NCBI GenBank assembly: GCA_910587165.1
Contig: CAJUKP010000006.1
Coordinates: 72,796 to 136,795 of the forward strand
Reading direction: 5' to 3'
DNA: 64,000 nt
Origin: an uncultured Duncaniella sp.
Lineage (GTDB): Bacteria; Bacteroidota; Bacteroidia; Bacteroidales; Muribaculaceae
A program made the translations under genes and the position numbers. Positions 33,956 through 42,987 of the stretch are shown in pieces (the stretch's first letter is position 1; every line of letters starts with the position of its first letter). The notes below the pieces were generated by a model, which did no database searches, was not told where the DNA came from, and was given only the letters and a program-made list of their open reading frames with translations.

Positions 33956-35941
33956 ATGTCAACTAAAGCAACAGAAAATGAAATCTTCCAGGATGCTGAC
34001 CCTGTCGAGCTTCCTGAAAACGCCTTCCGGGAACTCGGAGCCGACGAGCCTTACCGGCCCATTATGCACCCTGCCCGCGACTATGCCGAGGTAACGCCCT
34101 ATTCGGTCACGATGGGTCTCATCCTCGCCGTGATCTTCAGTGCAGCCGCAGCCTATCTCGGACTGAAAGTAGGCCAGGTGTTCGAGGCCGCTATCCCCAT
34201 CGCCATAATCGCTGTCGGTATGTCGGGAGCCTTGAAAAAGAAGAACCCTCTCGGACAGAATGTGATAATACAGAGTATCGGAGCTTGTTCAGGCGTGATT
34301 GTGGCCGGAGCCATCTTTACCCTTCCGGCTCTCTACATACTTCAGGACAAATATCCCGAAATCTCTGTCAACTTCATCCAGATCTTCTTCAGTTCATTGC
34401 TGGGCGGTATACTCGGAATACTCTTCTTCATTCCCTTCCGTAAATATTTCGTGAAGGATATGCACGGCAAATACCCCTTCCCCGAAGCCACAGCCACCAC
34501 CCAGGTACTCGCCAGCAGCCTTGCGAAGGGAGGAGCCAACGAAGGTCAGGCCAAAACGCTTGTAGTGGCATCGCTCATCGGCGGTATCTATGACTATGTT
34601 CTGGAAACCTTCGGATGGTGGGCCGGAAACCTCAACACAATGCTCACAGGCTGGGGCGAAAGCCTTGCGGCAAAGACCAAGCTTGCATTGAGCTGCAACA
34701 CCGGCGCCGCTGTACTCGGTCTGGGCTACATCATAGGTCTGCGCTACGCCTTCATCATATTTGCCGGATCAGCATTCGTATGGTGGGTCATCATACCTCT
34801 GCTCGGAACATACGGAGCACCGGAGATACAGGCCGCGACACCCAACGCCATCTTCGGTGACTATGCCCGACTGATAGGCATCGGTGGAATCGCCATGGCA
34901 GGAATCATAGGTATTGTAAAATCATGGGGCATCATACGCGACGCTGTCGGCCTCGCATCACGCGAACTCAAAGGGAACACCGGAGAGGGCAAGACAATGC
35001 GCTGGCAGACTGACATCTCCATGAAGCATATTGTATTCTTCACTGCCATCGCGCTTATCGCCGTCTTTATCTTTTTCTGGGCCGGCGTGATCAGCACATT
35101 CTGGCAGGCTCTCGTCGCATGGATTGTCGTAACAATCATCGCGTTCCTCTTCACAACTGTGGCCGCCAATGCCATAGCTATCGTCGGCTCCAACCCCGTG
35201 TCGGGCATGACTCTGATGACACTCATAGTCGCATCGGCGATTTTCGTCGCCATCGGCCTCAACGGCACATCCGGTATTGTAGCCTCGATGGTGATAGGCG
35301 GAGTGGTCTGCACGGCACTCTCGATGGCCGGAGGCTTTGTGACAGACCTCAAGGTAGGCTACTGGCTTGGATCGACACCCAAGAAACAGGAGTCATGGAA
35401 ATTTCTCGGCACATTGGTTTCGGCAGCCACTGTCGGCGGTGTCATTCTTCTCCTCAATCAGGTCTACGGTTTCACCGGCGACAATGCCCTCGTGGCACCA
35501 CAGGCCAATGCCATGGCCAAAGTGATCGAGCCTCTCATGACCGGGGGCGACACACCTTGGATACTCTATATGACAGGTGCCATCCTGGCGCTTCTTCTCA
35601 ACTGGCTCGGAGTTCCGGCACTTGCCTTCTGCCTCGGAATGTTCATACATCTCAATCTCAATACACCGCTCCTCGTCGGAGGCGCTGTGGCATGGTTTGT
35701 AGGCAGTCGTTCCAAGGACAAGAAGCTCAACGCCGCCCGCAACGACCGCGGCACACTCATATCCTCCGGACTTATCGCCGGCGGTGCGCTGTTCGGAGTT
35801 TTCGCAGCACTTACCCGCTTCCTTGGATTTGAGTATGTCAATCCCATGAGCGCTCTCGCCACCCAATGGGCGGGACTTGCGGTCTACTCAATGCTCATCA
35901 TCTATCTCATCTGGGATTCGATGAAGGCAAAGATCAATTGA
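33956..35941 (+). CDS. OPT-family oligopeptide transporter
   Basis: The 661-residue integral membrane protein has roughly 14-16 hydrophobic helices and OPT motifs such as YLGLKVGQVFEAAIPIAII, KYPFPEATATTQVLAS, and NPVSGMTLMTLIV. OPT proteins take up oligopeptides or metal chelates with protons; the substrate cannot be told. The start follows lysA by 21 bases and a good terminator hairpin follows the stop. Confidence 0.92.
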   Translation: MSTKATENEIFQDADPVELPENAFRELGADEPYRPIMHPARDYAEVTPYSVTMGLILAVIFSAAAAYLGLKVGQVFEAAIPIAIIAVGMSGALKKKNPLGQNVIIQSIGACSGVIVAGAIFTLPALYILQDKYPEISVNFIQIFFSSLLGGILGILFFIPFRKYFVKDMHGKYPFPEATATTQVLASSLAKGGANEGQAKTLVVASLIGGIYDYVLETFGWWAGNLNTMLTGWGESLAAKTKLALSCNTGAAVLGLGYIIGLRYAFIIFAGSAFVWWVIIPLLGTYGAPEIQAATPNAIFGDYARLIGIGGIAMAGIIGIVKSWGIIRDAVGLASRELKGNTGEGKTMRWQTDISMKHIVFFTAIALIAVFIFFWAGVISTFWQALVAWIVVTIIAFLFTTVAANAIAIVGSNPVSGMTLMTLIVASAIFVAIGLNGTSGIVASMVIGGVVCTALSMAGGFVTDLKVGYWLGSTPKKQESWKFLGTLVSAATVGGVILLLNQVYGFTGDNALVAPQANAMAKVIEPLMTGGDTPWILYMTGAILALLLNWLGVPALAFCLGMFIHLNLNTPLLVGGAVAWFVGSRSKDKKLNAARNDRGTLISSGLIAGGALFGVFAALTRFLGFEYVNPMSALATQWAGLAVYSMLIIYLIWDSMKAKIN

Positions 35942-35967
35942 CATAGCCACAACTGATACATCACCAC

Positions 35968-36003
35968 AGGGAGTCATAGGCCGTTCCGCCCCTATGGCTC
36001 CCT
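35968..36003 (+). terminator. Terminator after the OPT gene
   Basis: AGGGAG and CATAGG (35968-35980) pair with CCTATG and CTCCCT (35991-36003) around one T-G wobble, a 13-bp stem. It is followed by TGTTCTTT. Confidence 0.65.
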
Positions 36004-36029
36004 TGTTCTTTCCATAGACTTCATCTGCA

Positions 36030-37319
36030 ATGAAACCCATTGACCGCGAGATCCTGTACTTTGCCATTCCTTCGATAGTCACAAACATAACCACGCCACT
36101 TCTTGCCCTGATGGATGTGGCCATCGTCGGACACATGGGTCACGCATCCTACATAGCAGCCATAGCTGTAGGAGGAACCATTTTCAACATGATCTACTGG
36201 CTTTTCGGCTTCCTGCGCATGGGCACGAGCGGACTTTCGGCAAGAGCCCACGGATCGGCCGACAAGGAAGAGGAGAATCTTGTGCTGTCACGCGGACTGC
36301 TTGTAGCCGTGACCGCATCTTTGCTGCTGATAGCACTGTCGGGTATAATAGGTCCGCTGTCACTCCGTATAATGGATGTGGACGGTGATGTAGGTATGAT
36401 GGTCGATACGTATTTCCGCATTCTCATCTGGGGCGCGCCGGCTGTATTGATCACCTATACACTATCCGGATGGTTTCTCGGTCTCAGACATCCGGCAGCT
36501 CCCATGTGGGTATCACTGGTGATCAACGTCTCCAATATCGTCATAAGCCTCATCCTTGTCTATTGTTTCGGCATGAAGATAGAAGGTGTGGCCACAGGCA
36601 CACTTTCCGCACAATGGCTCGGAGCTGTCACCTCGGTAGCAATCGCCATACGTCACCACTCCCCTGCCATACCCGGATTCAGCAAGATTCTCCACCTCGC
36701 CGAACTGAAACGATTCTTCGCGGTCAATGCCGACATATTCCTGCGCACACTATGCCTCATTGCTGTGACTGTATGGTTCACACGCTCCGGAGCTGAACAA
36801 GGCACATTGACGCTTGCTGTCAACACCCTGCTCATGCAATTCTTCGTTTTCTTCTCTTACTTCATGGATGGATTTGCCTTTGCCGGAGAGTCGATAAGCG
36901 GAAACCGTGCAGGCGCACGCGATATAGACGGATTACGCATAGCCGTCAATGCCCTTCTGAAATTCGGTGTCATCACGGCCTTGATATTCACACTGGTCTA
37001 TACAGTATGTGGAGATGTGATAATCGGAATGTTGAGCGATGATATGACAGTGAGGGAAGCATCACGCGAATTCCGCCTGTGGGTACTTACAGTCCCCGCC
37101 GCAGGATTTCTCGCTTTCACATGGGACGGTGTCTTCATCGGACTGACAGCCACACGCCCCATGCTATTCTCAGTATTGTTCGCAACCATCATTTTCTTCA
37201 TAATATATTTCCTGTTTTTCCCGGTCTTCGGCAACCATGCCTTATGGGGGGCATTTGTAACTTACCTTGTGCTCAGAGGAATCATTCTCTCGATAGCCTA
37301 TCGGGGTATAAAAGTGTAA
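36030..37319 (+). CDS. MATE-family efflux transporter (DinF-like)
   Basis: Twelve hydrophobic helices over 429 residues in two six-helix halves match the MATE family; PLLALMDVAIVGHMG near residues 18-32 and RMGTSGLSARAHG are characteristic of the DinF branch. These exporters expel drugs or metabolites in exchange for Na+ or H+. It is preceded by a terminator and has no clear partner. Confidence 0.9.
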   Translation: MKPIDREILYFAIPSIVTNITTPLLALMDVAIVGHMGHASYIAAIAVGGTIFNMIYWLFGFLRMGTSGLSARAHGSADKEEENLVLSRGLLVAVTASLLLIALSGIIGPLSLRIMDVDGDVGMMVDTYFRILIWGAPAVLITYTLSGWFLGLRHPAAPMWVSLVINVSNIVISLILVYCFGMKIEGVATGTLSAQWLGAVTSVAIAIRHHSPAIPGFSKILHLAELKRFFAVNADIFLRTLCLIAVTVWFTRSGAEQGTLTLAVNTLLMQFFVFFSYFMDGFAFAGESISGNRAGARDIDGLRIAVNALLKFGVITALIFTLVYTVCGDVIIGMLSDDMTVREASREFRLWVLTVPAAGFLAFTWDGVFIGLTATRPMLFSVLFATIIFFIIYFLFFPVFGNHALWGAFVTYLVLRGIILSIAYRGIKV

Positions 37320-37409
37320 TTTTTACATTTTTTCACCAAATGTTATCTAAACCTTTTGGCATCTTCCAAGTCAAAGAGATAACTGAACCGAAAACATTCA
37401 ACTATCGAG

Positions 37410-40196
37410 ATGAGATCCCTTGCACGCGCAACCGCTACCCTGATGAGCCTTATGCTCACTACATTCATAGCTATTTCAGCCAATATCACAGGTCTTGTCA
37501 AAGACCGTGACACCAACGAGCCTCTCATGGAAGCATCGGTGAAACTGCTGGCAGCCAAAGATTCTTCATTTGTATCGGGTGTCACCACCGATCTCGACGG
37601 TAAATTCAAACTCGAAAACATTAAGAAAGGGAGCTATCTCCTCGAGATAACCTATATCGGTTACTCCGATCACGAACAGAAAGTGACCGTCGGGAATTCC
37701 AATCTCAGACTTGGAGCCATCACGATGAAAGAATCGTCGCATCTGCTTGGCGAAGTGAGTGTAGTGGCCACGAAGACACCCATAAAAGTGATGGAGGATA
37801 CTGTTGAATACAACGCTGATTCCTACCATACCCAACCCAATGCTGTGGTAGAGGACCTTCTCAAGCGCCTGCCGGGTGTTGAGGTTGACAGTGACGGCAA
37901 AATCACCGCCAACGGAAAATCAATCTCAAAGATTCTCATCGACGGCAAGGAATTTTTCAGCGATGACCCTCAGGTAGCATCCAAGAACCTTCCCGCCAGC
38001 ATGATTGACAAACTTCAGGTTGTGGACCGCAAGAGCGATGAAGCCCGGCTTACCGGTGTGGACGATGGCGAGGATGAGACCGTTATCAATCTTACAGTCA
38101 AAAGAGGAATGAACCAGGGATGGTTCGGAACTGCCGAAGCCGGCTACGGAACCGACGACCGGTATGCGGCCTCATTCAATGTCAACCGATTCTGGAACGG
38201 CAACCAGCTCACACTGCTCGGCAATCTGAACAACACGAACCAACTTGGATTCACCGACAGCAACGGCAACCGTTTCCGCCGTTTCGGAGGCAACCGCGGT
38301 ATAACCACCTCTCGCGCATTCGGAATCAACTTCAATGTCGGAAATGAGGAAATTTTCCGTATTGGCGGTGATGTCATGTACTCCAACACCGACCGCTACA
38401 CACGCAACCGTCAGGACAAACAGTGGCTTTTCACCGACTCGACAAGCTTCGAGAACATCCGAAGGATAGCACGTGACCGTGGCAACAACATAAGAGGTGA
38501 TTTCAGGATGGTGTGGAAACCGGACTCATTCAATACACTCGAATTCCGCCCGAACTTCTCATATAACCACAACAAGTCATACTCCGACGAGACAAGAGCC
38601 AACATTTCGGGAGAACTCAAGCCTGTGAGCGATGCCAGAAACTCCGACTCAAGCCGTGGCGATTCATACGAATTCGCAGGACGTCTCATATATTCTCACC
38701 GTTTCCGCAATCGTCCGGGGCGCTCCTTCTCCGCTATGGTGAACTATCAGTTCTCGAATGTCCGCGAGAAAGCCAACTCCTTATCCGACATTATATATCA
38801 TCTGATGGATACGGAGGAGATTCTCGACCAGTATGACGACAACAGGACATGGAGCAATTCCGTGCGCTCACGCGTCACATGGACAGAACCGATCGGCAAA
38901 CCGGACAACGGTCACTCACTGGAATTCAGCTACCGCATGAACTACCGTTGGAACAACGCCGACAAATTTACCTACAATATCCCGGAAGGATATGATCTCG
39001 ACATATTGCCTCCTCCCGGCATAGATCCGGATCCGGAATACTCCAACTCCTTCCGCAACAACTTCTTCAATCAGGATATCAGCCTGGGTTACCGCAAAAA
39101 CTCGAAGCAGCTCAACTTCAACGCCGGTATCTCGCTTGTGCCATCCATGTCAAAGTCGACAGACCTGATCAACTCTGACAGGAATATCGCCACACGCTGG
39201 GTCTGGAATTTCGCCCCCTACATGAGAATGCGCTACAAATTCTCGAAACACCGTTCGCTGCAGGCCAACTATCGCGGCCGGTCCTCACAGCCTTCCATGA
39301 GCCAGCTCCAGCCCGTGGATGACATCTCTGACCCTCTGAACATAAAACGAGGAAATCCGGACCTTGACCCCTCGTTTTCCCATAGCCTCAATGTGCGCTT
39401 CCAGGATTTCAACCCTGAGGCCCAGCGCTCGATCATGTTGATGGCCGATTTCAGCTTCACACAGAACGCCATTATCTCCAAGACAATATTTGACAAGGAG
39501 ACTTCAGGACGTCTGACCACCTATGTCAACGTCAACGGTGTCTGGTCAGGCCGACTCATGAACATGATGTCAATGCCTCTCCGCAACAAGAAATGGATGA
39601 TCTCCAACCACATCTTCGGAAATGCCAACCACAACATCGGTTTCAATAACGGCGAGCGCAACGCCTCGATGTCAATCAACATTTTCGAAAGTCCGGGCAT
39701 ATCATTCCGTCCTGACAACTTCGAGTTCGAACTTCGTCCGCAGTATGGCATACAGCTCACTCACAATTCACTTCAGAGCAGCAACAATATGACCGTACAC
39801 CGTTACGGAGGACGATTTGACGCCACATACTACACCCCCTGGGGTCTCACGATCCAGTCGGATATCAACTATTCGGCCACTTCCGGATATTCCGCCGGTT
39901 ATGACACGAAGACCTTGATGTGGAACGCATCGGTGTCACAGCAGTTCCTCCGCGACAAATCACTCACCCTCTCGGTCCGGGCATACGACCTCCTCAACCA
40001 ACGCAAGAGCGTAAACCGAACCGTGACGGCCAACTATATCGAAGATATAGATTACAACACCCTCTCACGCTACTTCATGTTCACCGTGAGCTATCGTTTC
40101 AACACTTTCGCCAAGGGCAACCAACCTTCCGGACACGGTGGAGACAGAATGAGACAGGGAGGTTTCGGCGGCCCGGGCCGCCCCCCGAGAAGATAG
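37410..40196 (+). CDS. Outer membrane beta-barrel protein with carboxypeptidase-regulatory-like domain (TonB-receptor type, 928 aa)
   Basis: A signal peptide (about 1-23) is followed by a carboxypeptidase-regulatory-like beta sandwich (about 25-105, ITGLVKDRDTNEPLMEASVKL), a plug-like domain (NAVVEDLLKRLPGVEVDSDGKI) and a long barrel rich in Asn, Arg and Tyr. This is the OMP_b-brl_3 type of receptor-like proteins in Bacteroidetes. No SusD partner is adjacent, so it is not a normal glycan-uptake pair. The end is odd: a Gly/Arg/Pro-rich tail (about 905-928) instead of a terminal aromatic strand. A strong terminator follows. Confidence 0.85.
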   Translation: MRSLARATATLMSLMLTTFIAISANITGLVKDRDTNEPLMEASVKLLAAKDSSFVSGVTTDLDGKFKLENIKKGSYLLEITYIGYSDHEQKVTVGNSNLRLGAITMKESSHLLGEVSVVATKTPIKVMEDTVEYNADSYHTQPNAVVEDLLKRLPGVEVDSDGKITANGKSISKILIDGKEFFSDDPQVASKNLPASMIDKLQVVDRKSDEARLTGVDDGEDETVINLTVKRGMNQGWFGTAEAGYGTDDRYAASFNVNRFWNGNQLTLLGNLNNTNQLGFTDSNGNRFRRFGGNRGITTSRAFGINFNVGNEEIFRIGGDVMYSNTDRYTRNRQDKQWLFTDSTSFENIRRIARDRGNNIRGDFRMVWKPDSFNTLEFRPNFSYNHNKSYSDETRANISGELKPVSDARNSDSSRGDSYEFAGRLIYSHRFRNRPGRSFSAMVNYQFSNVREKANSLSDIIYHLMDTEEILDQYDDNRTWSNSVRSRVTWTEPIGKPDNGHSLEFSYRMNYRWNNADKFTYNIPEGYDLDILPPPGIDPDPEYSNSFRNNFFNQDISLGYRKNSKQLNFNAGISLVPSMSKSTDLINSDRNIATRWVWNFAPYMRMRYKFSKHRSLQANYRGRSSQPSMSQLQPVDDISDPLNIKRGNPDLDPSFSHSLNVRFQDFNPEAQRSIMLMADFSFTQNAIISKTIFDKETSGRLTTYVNVNGVWSGRLMNMMSMPLRNKKWMISNHIFGNANHNIGFNNGERNASMSINIFESPGISFRPDNFEFELRPQYGIQLTHNSLQSSNNMTVHRYGGRFDATYYTPWGLTIQSDINYSATSGYSAGYDTKTLMWNASVSQQFLRDKSLTLSVRAYDLLNQRKSVNRTVTANYIEDIDYNTLSRYFMFTVSYRFNTFAKGNQPSGHGGDRMRQGGFGGPGRPPRR

Positions 40197-40229
40197 GTTA
40201 CTGTTTTATATATGATAGGTTGATAGATG

Positions 40230-40265
40230 CGGTGTTGGCGATTGTTATCGTCGACACCGTTTTTT
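40230..40265 (+). terminator. Strong intrinsic terminator after the 928-residue receptor gene
   Basis: A 13-bp stem (40230-40242 with 40247-40259, one or two wobble pairs), loop TGTT, then six T. It isolates the RNA gene at 40371 from upstream transcription. Confidence 0.85.
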
Positions 40266-40334
40266 CATTACACCTGATTATCAGATTCAAGCCATCAGGA
40301 CGTCGATTTTACTTGATAAAAAATGCCTCCTGCT

Positions 40335-40366
40335 CTTGCAACATTAAACGAAAAGCAGTACCTTTG
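40335..40366 (+). promoter_or_regulatory. Promoter for the 6S-like RNA
   Basis: -33 CTTG (40335-40338), 20-base spacer, -7 TACCTTTG (40359-40366). It is placed to start RNA at about 40371. Confidence 0.75.
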
Positions 40367-40370
40367 CGTT

Positions 40371-40572
40371 ATAAAAATACCGGATCACATCAGAGACGAT
40401 TGGGAAACTCTTCAATTTATTCTGAAATACCGAGACAAGCTTCGTCGCCCAATGGCGGGCCTCAGCTTCCTTAGGGAAGAGGCTTCAAAACCCGGAGGAT
40501 TACAGCGGTCGGCAAGCACTCAAATCCTGTCACTCGGAGTTTCATCATCTTGCTCTGATGTGGTCTTTTTTT
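40371..40572 (+). ncRNA. ssrS: 6S RNA candidate (Bacteroidales-1 type, about 200 nt)
   Basis: The RNA begins at a consensus promoter and ends in a seven-T run. ATCACATCAGAG (40384-40395) pairs over 12 bp with CTCTGATGTGGT (40553-40564), so one stem closes the whole molecule. Inside, GAAACTC pairs with GAGTTTC, CGCC-CAAT-GGCG forms a hairpin, and a longer hairpin carries GCCTC/GAGGC with CTTCC/GGAAG. A long rod with internal bubbles of ~200 nt is the layout of 6S RNA, which binds and holds RNA polymerase; the Bacteroidales-1 motif was described with such promoter and terminator ends and is, as I recall, regarded as 6S. A leader controlling the FKBP gene is the alternative. Confidence 0.72.
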
Positions 40573-40589
40573 GTATCCCAACCTCAACC

Positions 40590-40988
40590 ATGGCAAAGCA
40601 GGAATACATCACTAGAAACCGCGAATGGCTTCTCGAGAAAGCCAAGGAAACCGGAGTGAAGCCCCTTGACAAAGGGATTTTCTACAAAGTAATAAAGAAA
40701 GGGAACCAGGCCTCACCGACACCCAACAGAGGGAGCGTCGTGACAGCCCACTACACCGGCAAGACTATCAATGGAAAGACATTCGACAGCAGCCGCGGAG
40801 GAGTGGCTCCCGCATTTCGCCTTAGGGAGTTGATTCCCGGTTGGATCATTGCCCTGCAGCAGATGCACATAGGTGACAAATGGGAGATTTACATACCTGC
40901 CGAACAGGGTTATGGAAAGCTGAACCAGCCCGGCATCCCGGGAGGATCGACACTCATATTCGAAATTGAACTGATCGGGATTGCCTGA
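40590..40988 (+). CDS. FKBP-type peptidyl-prolyl cis-trans isomerase
   Basis: The ATG at 40590 gives 132 residues (MAKQEYITRNREWLLEKA) with the FKBP core: VVTAHYTGKTINGKTFDSS, IPGWIIALQQM, GDKWEIYIPAEQGYG and GGSTLIFEIELI. There is no signal peptide, so it should be cytoplasmic. The longest frame reaches back to 40323, but that stretch is the 6S-like RNA and its promoter, so the extension is rejected. The gene lies 17 bases after the RNA's T run and may be expressed by read-through. Confidence 0.9.
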   Translation: MAKQEYITRNREWLLEKAKETGVKPLDKGIFYKVIKKGNQASPTPNRGSVVTAHYTGKTINGKTFDSSRGGVAPAFRLRELIPGWIIALQQMHIGDKWEIYIPAEQGYGKLNQPGIPGGSTLIFEIELIGIA

Positions 40989-40999
40989 CAGTGCTGAGT

Positions 41000-41920
41000 T
41001 CAGAGAAGATCAACACGTAAACCCTCGTTGGCAAGCGTCACATCCGGAAATATTTCCTGCGCTTCCTTGAGCAGTATATCCTCGCCATGTATGTATCTCT
41101 TGGAGAAATGACCGATGATCAACCGGCGGGCTCCGGCTTTGGCCGCCACATCGGCCGCCTGGGCTGCCGTAGAGTGGCCACGGTCACGCGCCTGTGCCGC
41201 CAATGATGAATCATAAGTGGCTTCATGATACACGGTATCCACACCCTCTATATCACGGGCCACCCTCAGAGAATGGAGAGTATCACTGCAATAGGCATAG
41301 CTGATGCTCGGATCGGCAGGCGACGTCAGCGCCGCGTTGGGTATCACCGTCCCGTCAGCCTTCACATAGTCAGCACCTTCCTTGATCTCCTGCAGCTTTG
41401 ACACAGGGATATCATGAAACTTCACCATATCACCTTTCAGATGACGCAGCTTGGGCTTCTCGCGGAATATATATCCCGTGCATTCCGTGCGGTGGTAAAG
41501 AGGAAAGGTCTCCACAGTCAGGGCTGAGTCCTCATAGACCACCCTACGCTCACCCGGCTCTATGATGTCATATTCTATCTCGAACGATGAGTCCCTGTTG
41601 AAGAAATCCATCCACTGCTTGAGCAGTTCAGCTCCCTTCCGGAAAATGTGGATGGTCACCTTACCCTGTACCTCATGAAGCGACATCGTGGACAGTAGTC
41701 CGGGCAGACCGAAAAGATGGTCGCCATGAAGATGGGAGATGAATATATGCCCGAGGCGTGAGAATTTCAAGCCCTGGCGACGGAATTGTGACTGTGCGCC
41801 CTCACCGCAGTCGATCATGAAGAGTTTATCTCTGAAGTCGACCACCTGACATGAAGGCTGATGCCGCGCCGATGGAGTGGCGGATCCGCATCCGAGTATA
41901 ATGACCTGAAATTTTGCCAT
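41000..41920 (-). CDS. rnz: Ribonuclease Z
   Basis: This metallo-beta-lactamase-fold endonuclease trims tRNA 3' ends; here it matters because the window's tRNA gene lacks an encoded CCA. The motif HLHGDH is at 63-68 followed by LFGLPGLL; further ligand regions are YCSDTLH, HEATYD and IGHFSKRY. The length (306 aa) is that of short-form RNase Z. Its -7 box lies 4 bases from the ATG. Confidence 0.95.
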   Translation of the reverse strand: MAKFQVIILGCGSATPSARHQPSCQVVDFRDKLFMIDCGEGAQSQFRRQGLKFSRLGHIFISHLHGDHLFGLPGLLSTMSLHEVQGKVTIHIFRKGAELLKQWMDFFNRDSSFEIEYDIIEPGERRVVYEDSALTVETFPLYHRTECTGYIFREKPKLRHLKGDMVKFHDIPVSKLQEIKEGADYVKADGTVIPNAALTSPADPSISYAYCSDTLHSLRVARDIEGVDTVYHEATYDSSLAAQARDRGHSTAAQAADVAAKAGARRLIIGHFSKRYIHGEDILLKEAQEIFPDVTLANEGLRVDLL

Positions 41921-41924
41921 ATCA

Positions 41925-41932
41925 CAAAGTTA
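41925..41932 (-). promoter_or_regulatory. -7 box for rnz
   Basis: On the minus strand TAACTTTG, 4 bases before the ATG at 41920. No clear -33 box at the normal distance. The mRNA is predicted leaderless or nearly so. Confidence 0.5.
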
Positions 41933-42018
41933 TATGTTTTTTTCTTCCCTGAAAAGCAAAATAAGTTTAAAAATAGCTTGGAAGTTGGGTTTTACAAGCA
42001 TCATATACCCTACCTGAC

Positions 42019-42053
42019 ACAGAAAGAGCCTCCGGGATGGAGACTCCTTCTGT
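42019..42053 (-). repeat. Inverted repeat downstream of the 78-residue gene
   Basis: ACAGAA...GAG...CTCC (42019-42033) pairs with GGAG...CTC...TTCTGT (42039-42053) with two mismatches. In the minus direction there is no T run after it; on the plus strand ATATTTTTA follows. It may end transcription of the gene at 42076-42312. Confidence 0.5.
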
Positions 42054-42075
42054 ATATTTTTAGCGACCATTGATG

Positions 42076-42312
42076 TCACTTTCCTGCATATCCGAGCACT
42101 GTGGGGCTCTCTATGTCCACCCCATATTCTCCTGCTTTCTCAAGAATCGCTCTCGCCAGCTTAGGTTTAAGCTCCTCGGGGCAGTATCTGAAATATGCCT
42201 CGGCGGCGCGCACATGAGCAGCGTCAGGCATGGGATATTCCCTCCGCTCAGGCAGTCCGAACACGCTGTCGGGCAACTCTCGGCGCTCCTCGGTGTTAAT
42301 CTTGTCTGACAT
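42076..42312 (-). CDS. Small hypothetical protein (78 aa)
   Basis: I cannot assign a function. It is a soluble, charged protein; the segment FGLPERREYPMPDAAHVRAAEAYF (13-37 region) resembles the RKYPIPD...HA motif of DUF6582-like small domains found in phage and cellular proteins. It lies 13 bases after the outer membrane protein gene at 42326 on the same strand and probably shares its transcript. An inverted repeat follows. Confidence 0.6.
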   Translation of the reverse strand: MSDKINTEERRELPDSVFGLPERREYPMPDAAHVRAAEAYFRYCPEELKPKLARAILEKAGEYGVDIESPTVLGYAGK

Positions 42313-42325
42313 GGATGCGATTCCT

Positions 42326-42841
42326 TTAAAGATTCAGACGGAAACCGACCTGGATAAGACCCTGGGCACCATAGCCGAACTCTCCGAACATCGTAGCGAC
42401 TCTCGAGATACCCACCTCAGCACCGATCGGCGAGAGCTGGAATGCGAAATAGCTCTTGTTCTTGCTGTAACCGTCCCATGAGATATGGGTGATGTCGGCA
42501 CCGAGCGCTCCGTGGGCATAGAGCCTCACGATTGAATTGCGCCAATAGTCATACTTGCCGTTGAACATGATCACATGATAGTAGGCATTGGCGTCATCAG
42601 TGTGCTTATAGGAAGCGGAAGAGAATGTATAGGTGAAACCAATCGAAAACTTAGGCATGATCTTGAAATTCACACCGGCGGTGATAGCACCCCACGCGTT
42701 GTTGATGGAACCGCCGTCATGCATATCCGAGCAATCCATCTGGGTATAACCTCCGTAGCCGATCTGAAGCTGGGTTGTCTGAGCTTTCGCGCCGATAGCG
42801 AGGCCTAATACGGCACACATGATGAGAAGAAGCTTTTTCAT
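42326..42841 (-). CDS. Small outer membrane beta-barrel protein (171 aa)
   Basis: A clear signal peptide (MKKLLLIMCAVLGLAIGAKA, 1-20) is followed by alternating beta strands of an OmpW/OprF-like 8-strand barrel, ending in GLIQVGFRLNL with a terminal hydrophobic residue. Function unknown. It is divergent from the nitroreductase gene. Confidence 0.8.
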   Translation of the reverse strand: MKKLLLIMCAVLGLAIGAKAQTTQLQIGYGGYTQMDCSDMHDGGSINNAWGAITAGVNFKIMPKFSIGFTYTFSSASYKHTDDANAYYHVIMFNGKYDYWRNSIVRLYAHGALGADITHISWDGYSKNKSYFAFQLSPIGAEVGISRVATMFGEFGYGAQGLIQVGFRLNL

Positions 42842-42930
42842 AAACGAAACAGTATGTTAAAGTGAGTAAATTTTTCTTTCAAAATTTCTAACACCATTTA
42901 TCGGGAAATAGTTCTACGGAGAATGTATAT

Positions 42931-42962
42931 TTTGGGCATTTCCCGGAAATTTGGTATTTTTG
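42931..42962 (+). promoter_or_regulatory. Promoter for the nitroreductase gene
   Basis: -33 TTTG (42931-42934), 20-base spacer, -7 TATTTTTG (42955-42962). A full consensus match, 25 bases before the ATG at 42988. Confidence 0.75.
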
Positions 42963-42987
42963 CGACATATTTAAAGAATGGACTACA

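Noticed and set aside
35119..35832. 237-residue plus-strand frame inside the OPT transporter gene
   Set aside because: Arg/His/Ser-rich shadow frame in another phase of a clear membrane-protein gene.
40323..40589. 89-residue N-terminal extension of the FKBP gene
   Set aside because: It covers a promoter and a strongly structured RNA; FKBP similarity begins only after the ATG at 40590.
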